A stretch of 64,000 nucleotides of DNA from Dorea_D hominis (GCF_014287705.1 NZ_JACOOY010000005.1:150642-214641); one strand, 5' to 3'. Shown: positions 8,899-17,846, numbered from the stretch's first letter. The notes: a model not told the origin generated them from the sequence alone. Made by a program: numbers and translations.

Positions 8899-10329
8899 AT
8901 GCTGATTTTTGAAAAAAGCAAAACAGGAAGAAAATGCCAGAACCTTCCGGAGTGCGATGTACCAGTCGTTACTTTAGATGCAAAAGATAAAAGAGAAGTG
9001 AAATTACATCTGCCGGAGCTTTCAGAAGGCGAGCTTAGCAGACATTACACAGAACTGGCAAAGAAATCACATGGTGTGAACGATGGATTCTATCCATTGG
9101 GATCCTGTACTATGAAATATAATCCGAGAGTTAATGAAGTAGCAGCAGGATTGGAAGGATTTACAGATATTCATCCGTTACAGCCGACAGAGACTGTGCA
9201 GGGATGTCTGGAAGTATTAAAAACACTGGAATCCTATCTGTGCGAGATCGCCGGAATGAAGCGTATGACTTTCCAACCGGCAGCAGGTGCGCATGGAGAG
9301 TTTACAGGACTTCTTCTGATCAAAGCATATCATAAAAGCCGCGGAGATGAAAAACGTAAAAAGATTATCGTTCCTGATTCTGCACACGGAACGAACCCGG
9401 CAAGTGCAGCAATGGCAGGATTTTCAGTAGTGAGTGTTCCTTCAGGACCGGATGGATGCGTAGATATTGAAAAATTAAAAGAAATTGCAGGCGATGATGT
9501 AGCCGGGCTTATGCTTACAAACCCGAATACAGTAGGTCTGTTTGACAAGAATATTCTTGAGATCACAAAGATTATTCATGACTGTGGAGGACTCTGCTAC
9601 TATGACGGAGCAAACTTAAATGCAGTTATGGGAACAGTAAGACCTGGAGATATGGGATTTGATGTTATCCATCTGAATCTTCATAAGACATTCTCAACTC
9701 CGCACGGTGGAGGCGGTCCGGGAAGTGGACCGGTAGGATGCAAGGAATTCCTTGTTCCATTCCTTCCATCGATTCTTGTAGAAGGTGAAGACAAACTGGT
9801 TGCTGTAAAAGAAAAAGACAGTATTGGTGAGATGAAGAACTTTTATGGAAATTTCCTTGTTGTAGTGCGTGCCCTGGCTTATGTTATGACACTTGGAAAA
9901 GAAGGAATTCCGGAAGCAAGCAAGAATGCAGTTCTGAACGCTAATTATATGATGAATAAATTAAAAGATCTCTATACAATGGCTTATGATGAAGTGTGTA
10001 TGCATGAATTTGTTATGAGTCTTGCAGATCTGAAAAAACAGACAGGTGTATCAGCAATGGATATTGCAAAAGGACTTCTCGACTTCGAAATCCATCCACC
10101 GACAATGTATTTCCCTCTGATCGTGGACGAAGCATTAATGGTTGAGCCTACAGAGACAGAGTCTAAAGAGACAATGGATGGGGCGATTGCAGTATTCCGC
10201 AAATTGTATGAGACTGCCGGTGAGGATGCAGAGAGTCTTCATAATGCTCCGATGACAACACCAGTAACAAGAATGGATGAAGTAGGAGCAGCAAGACATC
10301 CGATTCTTAGATATCAGTTTGAAGACTAA
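8899..10329 (+). CDS. gcvPB: Glycine dehydrogenase (decarboxylating) subunit 2
   Basis: C-terminal half of the P protein, carrying the PLP site: K263 in LNLHKTFSTPHGGGGPG is the expected Schiff-base lysine. The 476 residues match the family. It starts three bases after the gcvPA stop; AAGGAGGTG at 8884-8892 overlaps the gcvPA end. It forms the P complex with GcvPA. Confidence 0.97.
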   Translation: MLIFEKSKTGRKCQNLPECDVPVVTLDAKDKREVKLHLPELSEGELSRHYTELAKKSHGVNDGFYPLGSCTMKYNPRVNEVAAGLEGFTDIHPLQPTETVQGCLEVLKTLESYLCEIAGMKRMTFQPAAGAHGEFTGLLLIKAYHKSRGDEKRKKIIVPDSAHGTNPASAAMAGFSVVSVPSGPDGCVDIEKLKEIAGDDVAGLMLTNPNTVGLFDKNILEITKIIHDCGGLCYYDGANLNAVMGTVRPGDMGFDVIHLNLHKTFSTPHGGGGPGSGPVGCKEFLVPFLPSILVEGEDKLVAVKEKDSIGEMKNFYGNFLVVVRALAYVMTLGKEGIPEASKNAVLNANYMMNKLKDLYTMAYDEVCMHEFVMSLADLKKQTGVSAMDIAKGLLDFEIHPPTMYFPLIVDEALMVEPTETESKETMDGAIAVFRKLYETAGEDAESLHNAPMTTPVTRMDEVGAARHPILRYQFED

Positions 10330-10353
10330 TAAGAATGGCAGGAGAATAATAAA

Positions 10354-11352
10354 GTGGTTAATAAGTTAACATATATTGAGAGCGAGCAGTATAATCCTTA
10401 TAAAAACCTGGCAGTGGAAGAATATCTTTTCTTCCACTGTCAAAAAGAAGAATGTATCTTATATCTGTGGCAGAATCAGCATACGGTTGTGATCGGCCGG
10501 AATCAGAATGCATGGGCAGAATGTCTGACAGAGAAGCTGGAAAATGAAGGTGGATATCTGGCAAGAAGGTTATCCGGCGGCGGCGCAGTCTATCATGATC
10601 TTGGTAATCTGAATTTTACTTTCCTTGTAAATGAAGAAAATTATAATGTAGACAGACAGCTTGAAGTTATTCAAAAAGCGGTAGCAAAGTTCGGTGTCTG
10701 TACTGAAAAATCCGGAAGAAATGATATTCTAATTAATGGAAGAAAATTTTCCGGAAATGCATTTTACAAAGAAGGTTCACGTTGCTATCATCATGGAACA
10801 ATCATGTTGGATGTAAAGCTGGATGAGATGTCAAAATATTTGACAGTTTCTAAAGAAAAATTACAGTCCAAAGGTGTAAATTCTGTAAAATCCAGGGTAG
10901 TGAATATAAAAGAGCTGGTTCCGGATATTACAGTGGACCGCATGAAAGAAGCGCTTAGAGAAGCATTCGAAGAAGTATATGGCGGGCAGGCTGAAGTGCT
11001 GTCAATGGAAAAATCAGAACCGGCTGAGGTTAATAATATTACAGAACGTCTGGGTTCATGGAACTGGAAGTTTGGGCGTAAAATTCCGTTTGACGAGACA
11101 CTTACACATCGGTTTAACTGGGGACAGATATCACTGGATATGTGTGTGCAGGAAGGTAGGATTGCAGATATTATTGTGTATACAGATGCGTTAAAGCCGG
11201 CAATAGCAGAAGAAATTCCAAAATATTTAAAGGGAATCAAGTATAAAAAAGATAATATTTGTACAGAACTTGGGCTGTACTGGTCGGAAGATGACGGTGA
11301 AAACCAAATGATGAAAGACATTATTGCCTGGTTAAAAACCGTCGAATGGTAA
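10354..11352 (+). CDS. lplA: Lipoate--protein ligase A
   Basis: Activates lipoate with ATP and attaches it to lipoyl domains such as K63 of GcvH. The 332 residues contain RRLSGGGAVYHD (from about 71) and GRNDILINGRKFSGNAF, in which K131 is the likely catalytic lysine. The C-terminal accessory domain is present. It starts with GTG, supported by GGCAGGAGAA at 10337-10346. Its place in the operon suggests scavenged lipoate loads the glycine cleavage system. Confidence 0.92.
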   Translation: MVNKLTYIESEQYNPYKNLAVEEYLFFHCQKEECILYLWQNQHTVVIGRNQNAWAECLTEKLENEGGYLARRLSGGGAVYHDLGNLNFTFLVNEENYNVDRQLEVIQKAVAKFGVCTEKSGRNDILINGRKFSGNAFYKEGSRCYHHGTIMLDVKLDEMSKYLTVSKEKLQSKGVNSVKSRVVNIKELVPDITVDRMKEALREAFEEVYGGQAEVLSMEKSEPAEVNNITERLGSWNWKFGRKIPFDETLTHRFNWGQISLDMCVQEGRIADIIVYTDALKPAIAEEIPKYLKGIKYKKDNICTELGLYWSEDDGENQMMKDIIAWLKTVEW

Positions 11353-11377
11353 TCAGATTGTAGAGGAGATCGAGAAC

Positions 11378-12781
11378 ATGAGTGATAAATTTGATGTAAT
11401 TGTTGTCGGAGGAGGACCGGGTGGCTATGTGGCTGCAATCAAGGCAGCAAAAGAAGGCATGCAGGTTGCGCTGGTAGAGAATGTCCGTGTTGGAGGAACA
11501 TGCCTGAACCGCGGCTGTATTCCGGCAAAAGCAATGATTCATGCATCCTCTCTGTACAGAGAGATGAAGGAAGCAGAAAAATTTGGTGTGTCGGCATCCG
11601 ATGTTTCTTTTAATTACAGTAAGATTCTGGAATACAAACAGGGAACAACCGATCAGCTTGTTCAGGGCATCGAGCAGCTCTTAAAAGCGAACGGAGTAAC
11701 ACTTGTATCCGGACATGGAACATTGCTTGGAAGTCATAGAGTACAGGTGGAAGGGAAAGAAATACAGGTACTTGAAGCTAGAAATATTATTCTTGCAGCA
11801 GGAAGTAAACCATTTATGCTTCCACTTCCTGGAATGGATCTTAAGGGGGTATTATCCAGTGATGAATTATTCAAGCTGGAAGAAATGCCGGAAAGTCTCG
11901 TAATTATTGGCGGTGGAGTTATCAGTGTCGAGTTCGCAACTGCATTTTCAGCACTCGGATGTAAAGTAACGATTCTTGAGGCAATGCCAAGACTTGTACC
12001 GAATATGGACAAAGAGATTTCACAGAGCCTTAAGATGCTGCTGAAAAAGAGAGGTATTGATGTGCATACATCTGCCGGCGTACAGTCCGTAGAGGAAAGA
12101 GACGGCGCATACGTTTGCAAATATACCGAAAAGGAGAAAGAATGCGAAGCATCTGCCCAGTATGTTCTCTGCGCAGTCGGACGTATTCCAAATACAGAAG
12201 GATTGTTTGCGGAAGATGCTGTGCCGGAGATGGAAAGAGGTAGAATTGTTGTAGATGAACATTTCAAGACCAGCATCCCGGGAGTATATGCGATCGGTGA
12301 TCTGATCAAGGGAATGCAGTTAGCACATACAGCAAGTGCACAGGGGGTGGTTGTGATCGAATATTTGAACGGAAAAGATCCATCCATTGATTTGTCAGTT
12401 GTGCCGGGCTGTGTATATACAGAGCCAGAGATTGCTTCGGTAGGTATAACAGAGGATGATGCGAAGGCAGCGGAAATTCCGGTAAAAACAGGTAAGTTCA
12501 TTATGAGCGCCAACGGAAAATCATTAATCACAAAAGAAGAGAGAAGTTTTATTAAAATTGTTGCAAATGAAGAGACAGATGTTGTTCTCGGAGCACAGAT
12601 GATGTGTGCACGTGCAACAGATATGATCGGCGAGATCGCAACAGCAGTTGCAAATAAAATGACAGTAGCGCAGCTGTTAAAAGGAATGCGCGCACATCCG
12701 ACTTACAATGAAGGTATTGGGGAGGCACTGGAAGAGTTGGAAGGTGGAGCAATCCATATTGCACCAAAAAAGAAAAAATAA
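11378..12781 (+). CDS. lpdA: Dihydrolipoyl dehydrogenase (L protein)
   Basis: Reoxidises dihydrolipoyl-GcvH with NAD+. The 467 residues show the FAD-binding GGGPGGYVAA, the redox disulfide C42-C47 in GGTCLNRGCIPAKA, the NAD-binding GGGVISVEFA and the C-terminal RAHPTYNEGIGEAL with the His-Glu pair. There is no N-terminal lipoyl domain. The disulfide motif has R and A where most family members have V and S (CLNVGCIPSK), a mild variation. Last gene of the gcv transcript before a new promoter. Confidence 0.95.
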   Translation: MSDKFDVIVVGGGPGGYVAAIKAAKEGMQVALVENVRVGGTCLNRGCIPAKAMIHASSLYREMKEAEKFGVSASDVSFNYSKILEYKQGTTDQLVQGIEQLLKANGVTLVSGHGTLLGSHRVQVEGKEIQVLEARNIILAAGSKPFMLPLPGMDLKGVLSSDELFKLEEMPESLVIIGGGVISVEFATAFSALGCKVTILEAMPRLVPNMDKEISQSLKMLLKKRGIDVHTSAGVQSVEERDGAYVCKYTEKEKECEASAQYVLCAVGRIPNTEGLFAEDAVPEMERGRIVVDEHFKTSIPGVYAIGDLIKGMQLAHTASAQGVVVIEYLNGKDPSIDLSVVPGCVYTEPEIASVGITEDDAKAAEIPVKTGKFIMSANGKSLITKEERSFIKIVANEETDVVLGAQMMCARATDMIGEIATAVANKMTVAQLLKGMRAHPTYNEGIGEALEELEGGAIHIAPKKKK

Positions 12782-12823
12782 AATAAAAATTAACAGGAAT
12801 TCATCCAAATAGAAGAAATTTAG

Positions 12824-12852
12824 TTGCAACAGACAGCACTTTAAAATATAAT
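12824..12852 (+). promoter_or_regulatory. Promoter of fchA-folD
   Basis: TTGCAA at 12824-12829, 17-base spacer, TATAAT at 12847-12852. It would let the folate genes be expressed without glycine induction. Confidence 0.65.
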
Positions 12853-12933
12853 GAAAAAAGTGCCGAAAGCTGAATTTCCAATATCATCTTCCGGCTATTG
12901 GGGAAATGCATAAAAAGGCAGGAGGAATGAAGG

Positions 12934-13563
12934 ATGATGCTGGAGAAGAAAACAACAGAATTTTTGAATGTTCTTTCTTCTTCTGCACCCGTTCCAGGCG
13001 GCGGAGGAGCTTCCGCCGCTGTTGGTGCTTTTGGGGCTGCACTTGGCATGATGGTTGCCAATCTGACAGTCGGAAAGAAAAAGTATGCGGATGTAGAAGC
13101 AGAAATGATTGAGATATGTGGAAGATTAGAGAAGATCAGAGATCGTCTTATTGTACTTACAGATGAGGATGCAAAAGCATTTGAACCATTGTCAAAAGCA
13201 TATGGACTTCCGAAGAATACGCCGGAGGAGAAGGCGGAGAAAGAGCGGATCCTGGAGCAGGCTTTGTACGAGGCAAGTCTGACTCCGATGGAGATCATGA
13301 AAACAGTTCTGGAATCCATGAAACTTCTGGAGATACTGGGAGAGAAGGGCAGCCGCATCGCGATCAGTGATGTCGGTGTTGGAATCCTGTTTGCGCAGGC
13401 GGCACTGGAGGGTGCTTCACTGAATGTATTTATCAATACAGGTCTAATGAAGAACGCGGAACGTGCCTGCGAACTGAATGAAACTGCAAACCGGCTTATT
13501 GCTGAGGGGCAGGCATACAAAGAAAGAATTTATGCCGGTGTCTGTGTCCAGCTTAAAAGTTAA
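12934..13563 (+). CDS. fchA: Methenyltetrahydrofolate cyclohydrolase / formimidoyl-THF cyclodeaminase
   Basis: Small enzyme of the FTCD_C family (209 residues, all helical). In clostridia it opens 5,10-methenyl-THF to 10-formyl-THF or removes ammonia from formimino-THF. The glycine-rich APVPGGGGASAAVGAFGAAL near residue 18 and VANLTVGKKKY are family signatures. GGAGGA at 12921-12926 sets the ATG at 12934. Followed 16 bases later by folD, which can also act as cyclohydrolase, so the pair is partly redundant. Confidence 0.88.
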   Translation: MMLEKKTTEFLNVLSSSAPVPGGGGASAAVGAFGAALGMMVANLTVGKKKYADVEAEMIEICGRLEKIRDRLIVLTDEDAKAFEPLSKAYGLPKNTPEEKAEKERILEQALYEASLTPMEIMKTVLESMKLLEILGEKGSRIAISDVGVGILFAQAALEGASLNVFINTGLMKNAERACELNETANRLIAEGQAYKERIYAGVCVQLKS

Positions 13564-13579
13564 TACGGAGGAGAAGGCT

Positions 13580-14431
13580 ATGAGTACAGTAATGCTTGGA
13601 ACAGAAGTGGCGAAGACCATGAAGGAAGAGCTGATTCGGGATGTGGAACTGTTAAAAGGAAAAGGAATCCATCCATGCCTTGCGATCATCCGTGTTGGCG
13701 CCAGAGGAGATGACCTTGCGTATGAAAGAAGCGCAAAAAAACGTATGGAAATGGTAGGAATTGACTGTAAGGTTGTAGAACTTCCGAAGACAATTTCACA
13801 GGAGAATTTCGAACGCGCATTTGCAGAAGTAAATGACGATCCGAAAGTAGATGGAATTTTATTATTCCGTCCATTGCCGGAAGGCCTGGATGAAGAACCG
13901 GTGAAGCTTATGATACATCCGGAGAAGGATGTGGACTGCATGAGTCCGTTCAACAGTGCGAGAATATTTTTAGGTGAGAATGAAGGACATGCACCATGCA
14001 CAGCACAGGCTGTTATGGAGATGCTTCGTCATTTTCACATAGATCTGACAGGAAAGAAAGTGACGATCGTGGGTCGCAGTATGGTGGTTGGAAAACCATT
14101 GGCTATGATGATGTTAAAAGATCATGCAACGATCACGGTATGTCATACAAGAACAAAAGATCTGAAAGAAGAATGTAGGAACGCAGATATTGTCGTTGCC
14201 TGTGCAGGAAAAGCAAAATTTATTACTGCAGATATGATAAAAGAAGGAGCTGTTGTGGTGGATGTAGGAATTAACATTGACGAAAACGGTAATATGTGCG
14301 GTGATGTAGATTATGAGAAGGTAAAGGAGAAGGCTTCTTATATCAGCCCGGTTCCAAAAGGAGTGGGCAGTGTAACAACGTCCGTGCTTGCAAGCCACGT
14401 TATAAGAAGTGCAAAAAACAGAACAGAATGA
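13580..14431 (+). CDS. folD: Bifunctional methylene-THF dehydrogenase / methenyl-THF cyclohydrolase
   Basis: Interconverts 5,10-methylene-THF, the product of glycine cleavage, with 10-formyl-THF. The 283 residues include the folate-site lysine region (YERSAKKRMEMVGI), the DGILLFRPLP segment, the NAD(P)-binding GRSMVVGKPLAMMML and the C-terminal PVPKGVGSVTTSVL. I use ATG 13580 because GGAGGAGAAGG at 13567-13577 precedes it; the frame stays open upstream into fchA, but that is not the start. It is the direct metabolic partner of the gcv operon. Confidence 0.95.
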   Translation: MSTVMLGTEVAKTMKEELIRDVELLKGKGIHPCLAIIRVGARGDDLAYERSAKKRMEMVGIDCKVVELPKTISQENFERAFAEVNDDPKVDGILLFRPLPEGLDEEPVKLMIHPEKDVDCMSPFNSARIFLGENEGHAPCTAQAVMEMLRHFHIDLTGKKVTIVGRSMVVGKPLAMMMLKDHATITVCHTRTKDLKEECRNADIVVACAGKAKFITADMIKEGAVVVDVGINIDENGNMCGDVDYEKVKEKASYISPVPKGVGSVTTSVLASHVIRSAKNRTE

Positions 14432-14438
14432 AAAACAG

Positions 14439-14678
14439 ATGGGATGGGAGAAAAAAAGCTGTATGCGTTTTGTTGTTGCAACAGCAGTAAGTAATCTGGT
14501 TACAGTGCTCTTTGTCTCAACGTATGCTTTGAGCATGCTGTACGAAACATCATTTACTGCGCTGTTCATAAGTCGGATACCACAATATATTGTGACAACC
14601 GGTGTGTGTGCAGTGATTGCATTCAGTTTGTATTACAGTGTAGTAACAATGATGATGAAACAGCATCAGATGGCATAA
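14439..14678 (+). CDS. Small two-helix membrane protein, unknown
   Basis: About 79 residues with two hydrophobic segments (VVATAVSNLVTVLFVSTYAL and IVTTGVCAVIAFSLYYSVV) separated by a short polar turn and ending MMKQHQMA. The start is uncertain: an in-frame ATG at 14409 overlaps folD, 14439 is just after it, and 14463 has a weak GGGAG upstream. I do not recognise the family. It is probably translated from the folD transcript. Confidence 0.55.
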   Translation: MGWEKKSCMRFVVATAVSNLVTVLFVSTYALSMLYETSFTALFISRIPQYIVTTGVCAVIAFSLYYSVVTMMMKQHQMA

Positions 14679-14714
14679 AAAATTGGAAAGTTTTCCCAAA
14701 GTTAAAGAAAAACA

Positions 14715-14742
14715 TTGACGTAAAGAAAATATGTGCTATAAT
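14715..14742 (+). promoter_or_regulatory. Promoter of rpsU
   Basis: TTGACG at 14715-14720, 16-base spacer, TATAAT at 14737-14742 with an extended TGC just before the -10. Confidence 0.75.
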
Positions 14743-14821
14743 CTTATGTAGTGCAATAAAAATACCCGATCAGTCGTATGATGCACAATATAGGACTGGA
14801 GGGGAGGTTAGGTGTGAGACT

Positions 14822-14998
14822 ATGTCAAATGTAATCGTTAAAGAAAACGAAACGTTAGATAGCGCTTTACGCAGATTTAAAAGAAACTGCGCAAAGGCTG
14901 GTATTCAGCAGGAGATTCGTAAGAGAGAGCATTACGAAAAACCAAGCGTAAGACGTAAGAAAAAATCAGAAGCTGCAAGAAAGCGCAAATATAACTAA
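14822..14998 (+). CDS. rpsU: 30S ribosomal protein S21
   Basis: The 58-residue basic protein MSNVIVKENETLDSALRRFK... is a standard bS21 with the Lys/Arg-rich tail EAARKRKYN. It has its own promoter and terminator. The Shine-Dalgarno GGAGGGGAGG at 14798-14807 lies 14 bases from the ATG, longer than ideal, but no nearer in-frame start exists. The frame is open far upstream, but that part is not S21. Confidence 0.95.
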   Translation: MSNVIVKENETLDSALRRFKRNCAKAGIQQEIRKREHYEKPSVRRKKKSEAARKRKYN

Positions 14999-15010
14999 TA
15001 TGTGCAAAGC

Positions 15011-15047
15011 AAGGATGCTGTATCAGATGATACAGTGTCCTTTTTTG
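15011..15047 (+). terminator. Terminator of rpsU
   Basis: AAGGA..CTGTATC pairs with GATACAG..TCCTT across a TG/TG internal mismatch, followed by six T. Confidence 0.85.
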
Positions 15048-15054
15048 TTATAAC

Positions 15055-15140
15055 GACGAGGAAAATGCGACATGCTTGCATGGCAGCATTTGACGACCGT
15101 TAATCAGCGGATAAAACTCGCGAAGCGTGTTTTATCGCTG
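15055..15140 (+). repeat. Dispersed hairpin element R1, copy 1
   Basis: A 46-base block (15055-15100) aligns without gaps to 26073-26118. It forms a nested hairpin, AAATGC..CATGC-TT-GCATG..GCATTT, where the other copy has AAATAC..CATGC-GA-GCATG..GTATTT, so paired positions change together. A second hairpin (15106-15139) whose loop holds GCGAAGCGT follows; copy 2 has the corresponding GGAAGGCGT. Confidence 0.6.
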
Positions 15141-15141
15141 T

Positions 15142-15235
15142 ACACAGAAAATTCTATTTTCTGTGTAACAAAAATATATCTTGAAAGATATATAAAAATG
15201 CTTCGCAGGATGCGCACCTGCGCGGAGCGGAAGAT
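15142..15235 (+). promoter_or_regulatory. Serial hairpins in the argD leader
   Basis: After element R1 come three more inverted repeats: a perfect 11-bp stem with loop TCT (15142-15166), an 8-bp ATATATCT/AGATATAT stem (15173-15192), and a CGCAGG/CCTGCG stem near 15203-15226. None has a following T-run, so they are not plain terminators. Their role is unknown. Confidence 0.4.
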
Positions 15236-15262
15236 AAATTTATTATTAGGAGGAATGAGACA

Positions 15263-16504
15263 ATGAGATTAAAAGATACAGGTTTATCAGCAAAGGAACT
15301 GAAAGCAATTGTCAACAAATACATGGTAGAAACTTACGAAAGATATGATTTTATCGCAGAACGTGCTGAAGGAATGTATATATATGACGAAGAGGGAAAT
15401 GCATACCTTGATTTCTACGGCGGTGTTGCTGTAAACAGTGCAGGTAATAGAAATGCAAAAGTAGAAGCTGCAATCAAAGACCAGTTAGGTGACATTGTAC
15501 ATACATTTAACTATCCATATACAATCCCGCAGGCATTACTTGCAAAGAAAATCTGTGATACGATCGGAATGGATAAGATATTTTATCAAAACTCCGGAAC
15601 AGAAGCAAATGAATGTATGATCAAGATGGCGAGAAAATATGGAACAGATAATTTCGGACCGGAAAGATATCATATCATCACAGCGAAAAATGGTTTCCAC
15701 GGAAGAACTTACGGAGCAATGTCTGCAACCGGTCAGACAGACAATGCGATTCAGATGGGGTTCAAACCGATGCTTCCAGGATTTTCTTATGCAGAATATA
15801 ACAATCTGGAAGATTTTGCATCCAAAGTTACAAAAAATACAATCGCGATCATGATCGAACCTGTACAGGGCGAGGGTGGTGTACATCCTGCAACACAGGA
15901 ATTTATCGAAGGACTCCGCAAATTATGTGATGATAACGATATGTTACTTCTGTTTGATGAAGTACAGACCGGATGGGGACGTACCGGAGCGCCGATGGCA
16001 TATATGGGATATGGCGTAAAACCGGATGCAGTGTCCATGGCAAAAGCAATGGGTGGCGGAATGCCGATCGGAGCATGCTGCGCAACAAAAAAAGTTGCAA
16101 AAGCATTTACAGCAGGAACACACGGATCTACTTATGGCGGACACGCACTTGCTTGCGCATCAGCATATGCAGCAGTCAGTGAAATCCTGGACAACGATCT
16201 GAGTGGAAATGCAAAAGAAATGGGAGAATATATGAAAGAACAGCTTGCAAAACTTCCACATGTAAAAGAAGCAAGAGGACGTGGACTTCTTGTTGGATGT
16301 GAGTATGATATACCGATCGCACTGGAAGTAAAACATGGCTGCCTGGACCGCATGGCACTGATCACAGCGATCGGAGACAGCGTTAACCGTATGATCCCGC
16401 CGCTTATTGTTACAAAGAAACAGATTGATGAACTGATGATCATTATGAAAGCTGCCATTGCAGACGCAGCAGAAAAATACGAAGAGCTGAAACTTGCAGG
16501 CTAA
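15263..16504 (+). CDS. argD: Class III aminotransferase, probable acetylornithine aminotransferase
   Basis: PLP enzyme of 413 residues. Visible are the early FYGGVAVNSAGN motif, the NSGTEANECMIKMARKY cofactor region, LLFDEVQTGWGRTG and DAVSMAKAMGGGMPIGA with the Schiff-base lysine. The likely reaction is transamination between N-acetylornithine and 2-oxoglutarate in arginine synthesis. No other arg genes are adjacent (argH is 34 kb away), so another omega-aminotransferase specificity is possible. AGGAGGAA precedes the ATG. It overlaps the convergent maf gene by 4 bases. Confidence 0.85.
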   Translation: MRLKDTGLSAKELKAIVNKYMVETYERYDFIAERAEGMYIYDEEGNAYLDFYGGVAVNSAGNRNAKVEAAIKDQLGDIVHTFNYPYTIPQALLAKKICDTIGMDKIFYQNSGTEANECMIKMARKYGTDNFGPERYHIITAKNGFHGRTYGAMSATGQTDNAIQMGFKPMLPGFSYAEYNNLEDFASKVTKNTIAIMIEPVQGEGGVHPATQEFIEGLRKLCDDNDMLLLFDEVQTGWGRTGAPMAYMGYGVKPDAVSMAKAMGGGMPIGACCATKKVAKAFTAGTHGSTYGGHALACASAYAAVSEILDNDLSGNAKEMGEYMKEQLAKLPHVKEARGRGLLVGCEYDIPIALEVKHGCLDRMALITAIGDSVNRMIPPLIVTKKQIDELMIIMKAAIADAAEKYEELKLAG

Positions 16505-16516
16505 AATGCAAGTTTC
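16489..16516. terminator. Palindrome at the shared 3' ends of argD and maf
   Basis: GAAACTTGCA (16489-16498) and TGCAAGTTTC (16507-16516) form a perfect 10-bp stem with an 8-base loop containing both stop codons. It could end transcription from both sides, but neither flank has a strong T-run. Confidence 0.5.
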
Positions 16517-17079
16517 AATTCCTGATACAGATGACCGATTGGAAGACCTACTACATTATTATAATCGCCATTGATAGATTTTACATGGATAGCAAAATCC
16601 CCCTGGATGCCGTAGGCACCCGCTTTATCCATTGGATCGCCGGTGGCGATATAAGACAGCAGATCTTCTCTCATAATCGGGTAGAATGTAACTTCTGTTT
16701 TTTCATAAAAAGTTCGTATTATTTTTCTGCCATTTTTCCAGATTAGAAGTGAAACACCTGTGTAGACCTGGTGGGTACGGTCGGCGAGCATAGAAAGCAT
16801 ATCCAATGCTTCCTGTTCATCGGCAGGTTTGCCAAGTATTTCATCTTTATAAGAAACAACAGTATCTGCTCCAATGACAGTAAAATCTTCGTCATGAATT
16901 TTGTGGTAAAGACTAAAAATATCTGCGGCTTTCTGATAAGCCAGTTCAGTAACAACATCAGCCGGTAATTCCTCGGTAATGACTTCTTCTTTGGAAGATG
17001 GCATGATTTCGAATGAAATGCCGGTTTTTCTGAGCAGTTCTTTTCTACGTGGAGAAGCAGAAGCTAAAATATATTTCAT
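16501..17079 (-). CDS. maf: Maf-like nucleotide pyrophosphatase
   Basis: Hydrolyses non-canonical or modified nucleoside triphosphates (dTTP/UTP-type or m7GTP-type) to keep them out of nucleic acids. The 192 residues show the Maf signature ASASPRRKELL at residue 6, then GADTVVSYKDEILGKP and GAYGIQGDFA. I take the start at 17079, where a GGAA lies upstream on this strand; the frame continues another 11 codons but without a site. Convergent with argD. Confidence 0.9.
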   Translation of the reverse strand: MKYILASASPRRKELLRKTGISFEIMPSSKEEVITEELPADVVTELAYQKAADIFSLYHKIHDEDFTVIGADTVVSYKDEILGKPADEQEALDMLSMLADRTHQVYTGVSLLIWKNGRKIIRTFYEKTEVTFYPIMREDLLSYIATGDPMDKAGAYGIQGDFAIHVKSINGDYNNVVGLPIGHLYQELKLAF

Positions 17080-17241
17080 AAATAAAATTCCTTTCTTTGA
17101 AAATTCTTTCATATTATATCAGTTTTCCCTAAGAAAGTAAAAATCAATATTTTTTCTGTAGTTAATTACAGTACTGTTTGTATTTTCTGAAAAACCGAAT
17201 GAAAAATGCTATTATATTATAAGAAAAATAGAAAGACCATA

Positions 17242-17269
17242 TTGGAAGAAAAGCGTGTTGTGTTATAAT
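17242..17269 (+). promoter_or_regulatory. Promoter of the YbaK-domain gene
   Basis: TTGGAA at 17242-17247, 16-base spacer, TATAAT at 17264-17269. Confidence 0.5.
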
Positions 17270-17303
17270 AGCAAAATAGGAAACAGACAGGAGGAACATA
17301 GAA

Positions 17304-17846
17304 ATGTATATCAGTGAAATTGTAACAACAGTACCGGAAAATGTCAGCGAGCGTGTGCCGCTGGAGCAGAAAGTGTATAAAGTATTTGACAAGCTTGGAA
17401 TCCCATTTGAAAGAGTCGATAACGATCCGGCATCTTCCATGGAAGAGTGTAGGGATATCGGTAAAGTTCTTGGCGCACCGGTGCGGAAAGATGTGTTTTT
17501 GTGTAACCGGAAGAAGACTACATTTTTCCTTCTTGTAATGCCGGAGGAGAAAGACTTTGACGCGTCCTCATTCAGTAAAAAACTAGGCGTATCACATATG
17601 TCATTTGCTTCACCGGAGCATATGTGGGAGCATCTGGGAACAAAACCGGGATCTGCAAGTGTTGTCGGACTTTTGAATGATGAAGATGATTATGTACAGC
17701 TTATTCTTGATAAAGAGGTGGCTGAGGGCGAGTATTTTGTATGCAATACAGGAATCAATACGACGCATTTGAAGATTAAGACAGAAGATCTGGTGAAGAA
17801 ATTTTTGCCGCATATTCATCACAGAGCTAAAATTGTTGATTTGTAA
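17304..17846 (+). CDS. Prolyl-tRNA editing protein (ProX / YbaK domain)
   Basis: Free-standing trans-editing domain of 180 residues, likely hydrolysing mischarged Ala- or Cys-tRNA(Pro). The YbaK/aaRS-associated fold is recognisable from RKDVFLCNRKKTTFFLLVMP (from about residue 62), FASPEHM and the loop GTKPGSASVVGL. A GGAGGAA precedes the ATG. It starts a group of closely packed genes running to trmO. The exact substrate cannot be told from sequence. Confidence 0.85.
   Translation: MYISEIVTTVPENVSERVPLEQKVYKVFDKLGIPFERVDNDPASSMEECRDIGKVLGAPVRKDVFLCNRKKTTFFLLVMPEEKDFDASSFSKKLGVSHMSFASPEHMWEHLGTKPGSASVVGLLNDEDDYVQLILDKEVAEGEYFVCNTGINTTHLKIKTEDLVKKFLPHIHHRAKIVDL

Noticed and set aside
11734..12531. 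265-codon minus-strand frame within lpdA
   Set aside because: Shadow of lpdA; low-complexity Ser/Ile/Pro composition typical of antisense frames.
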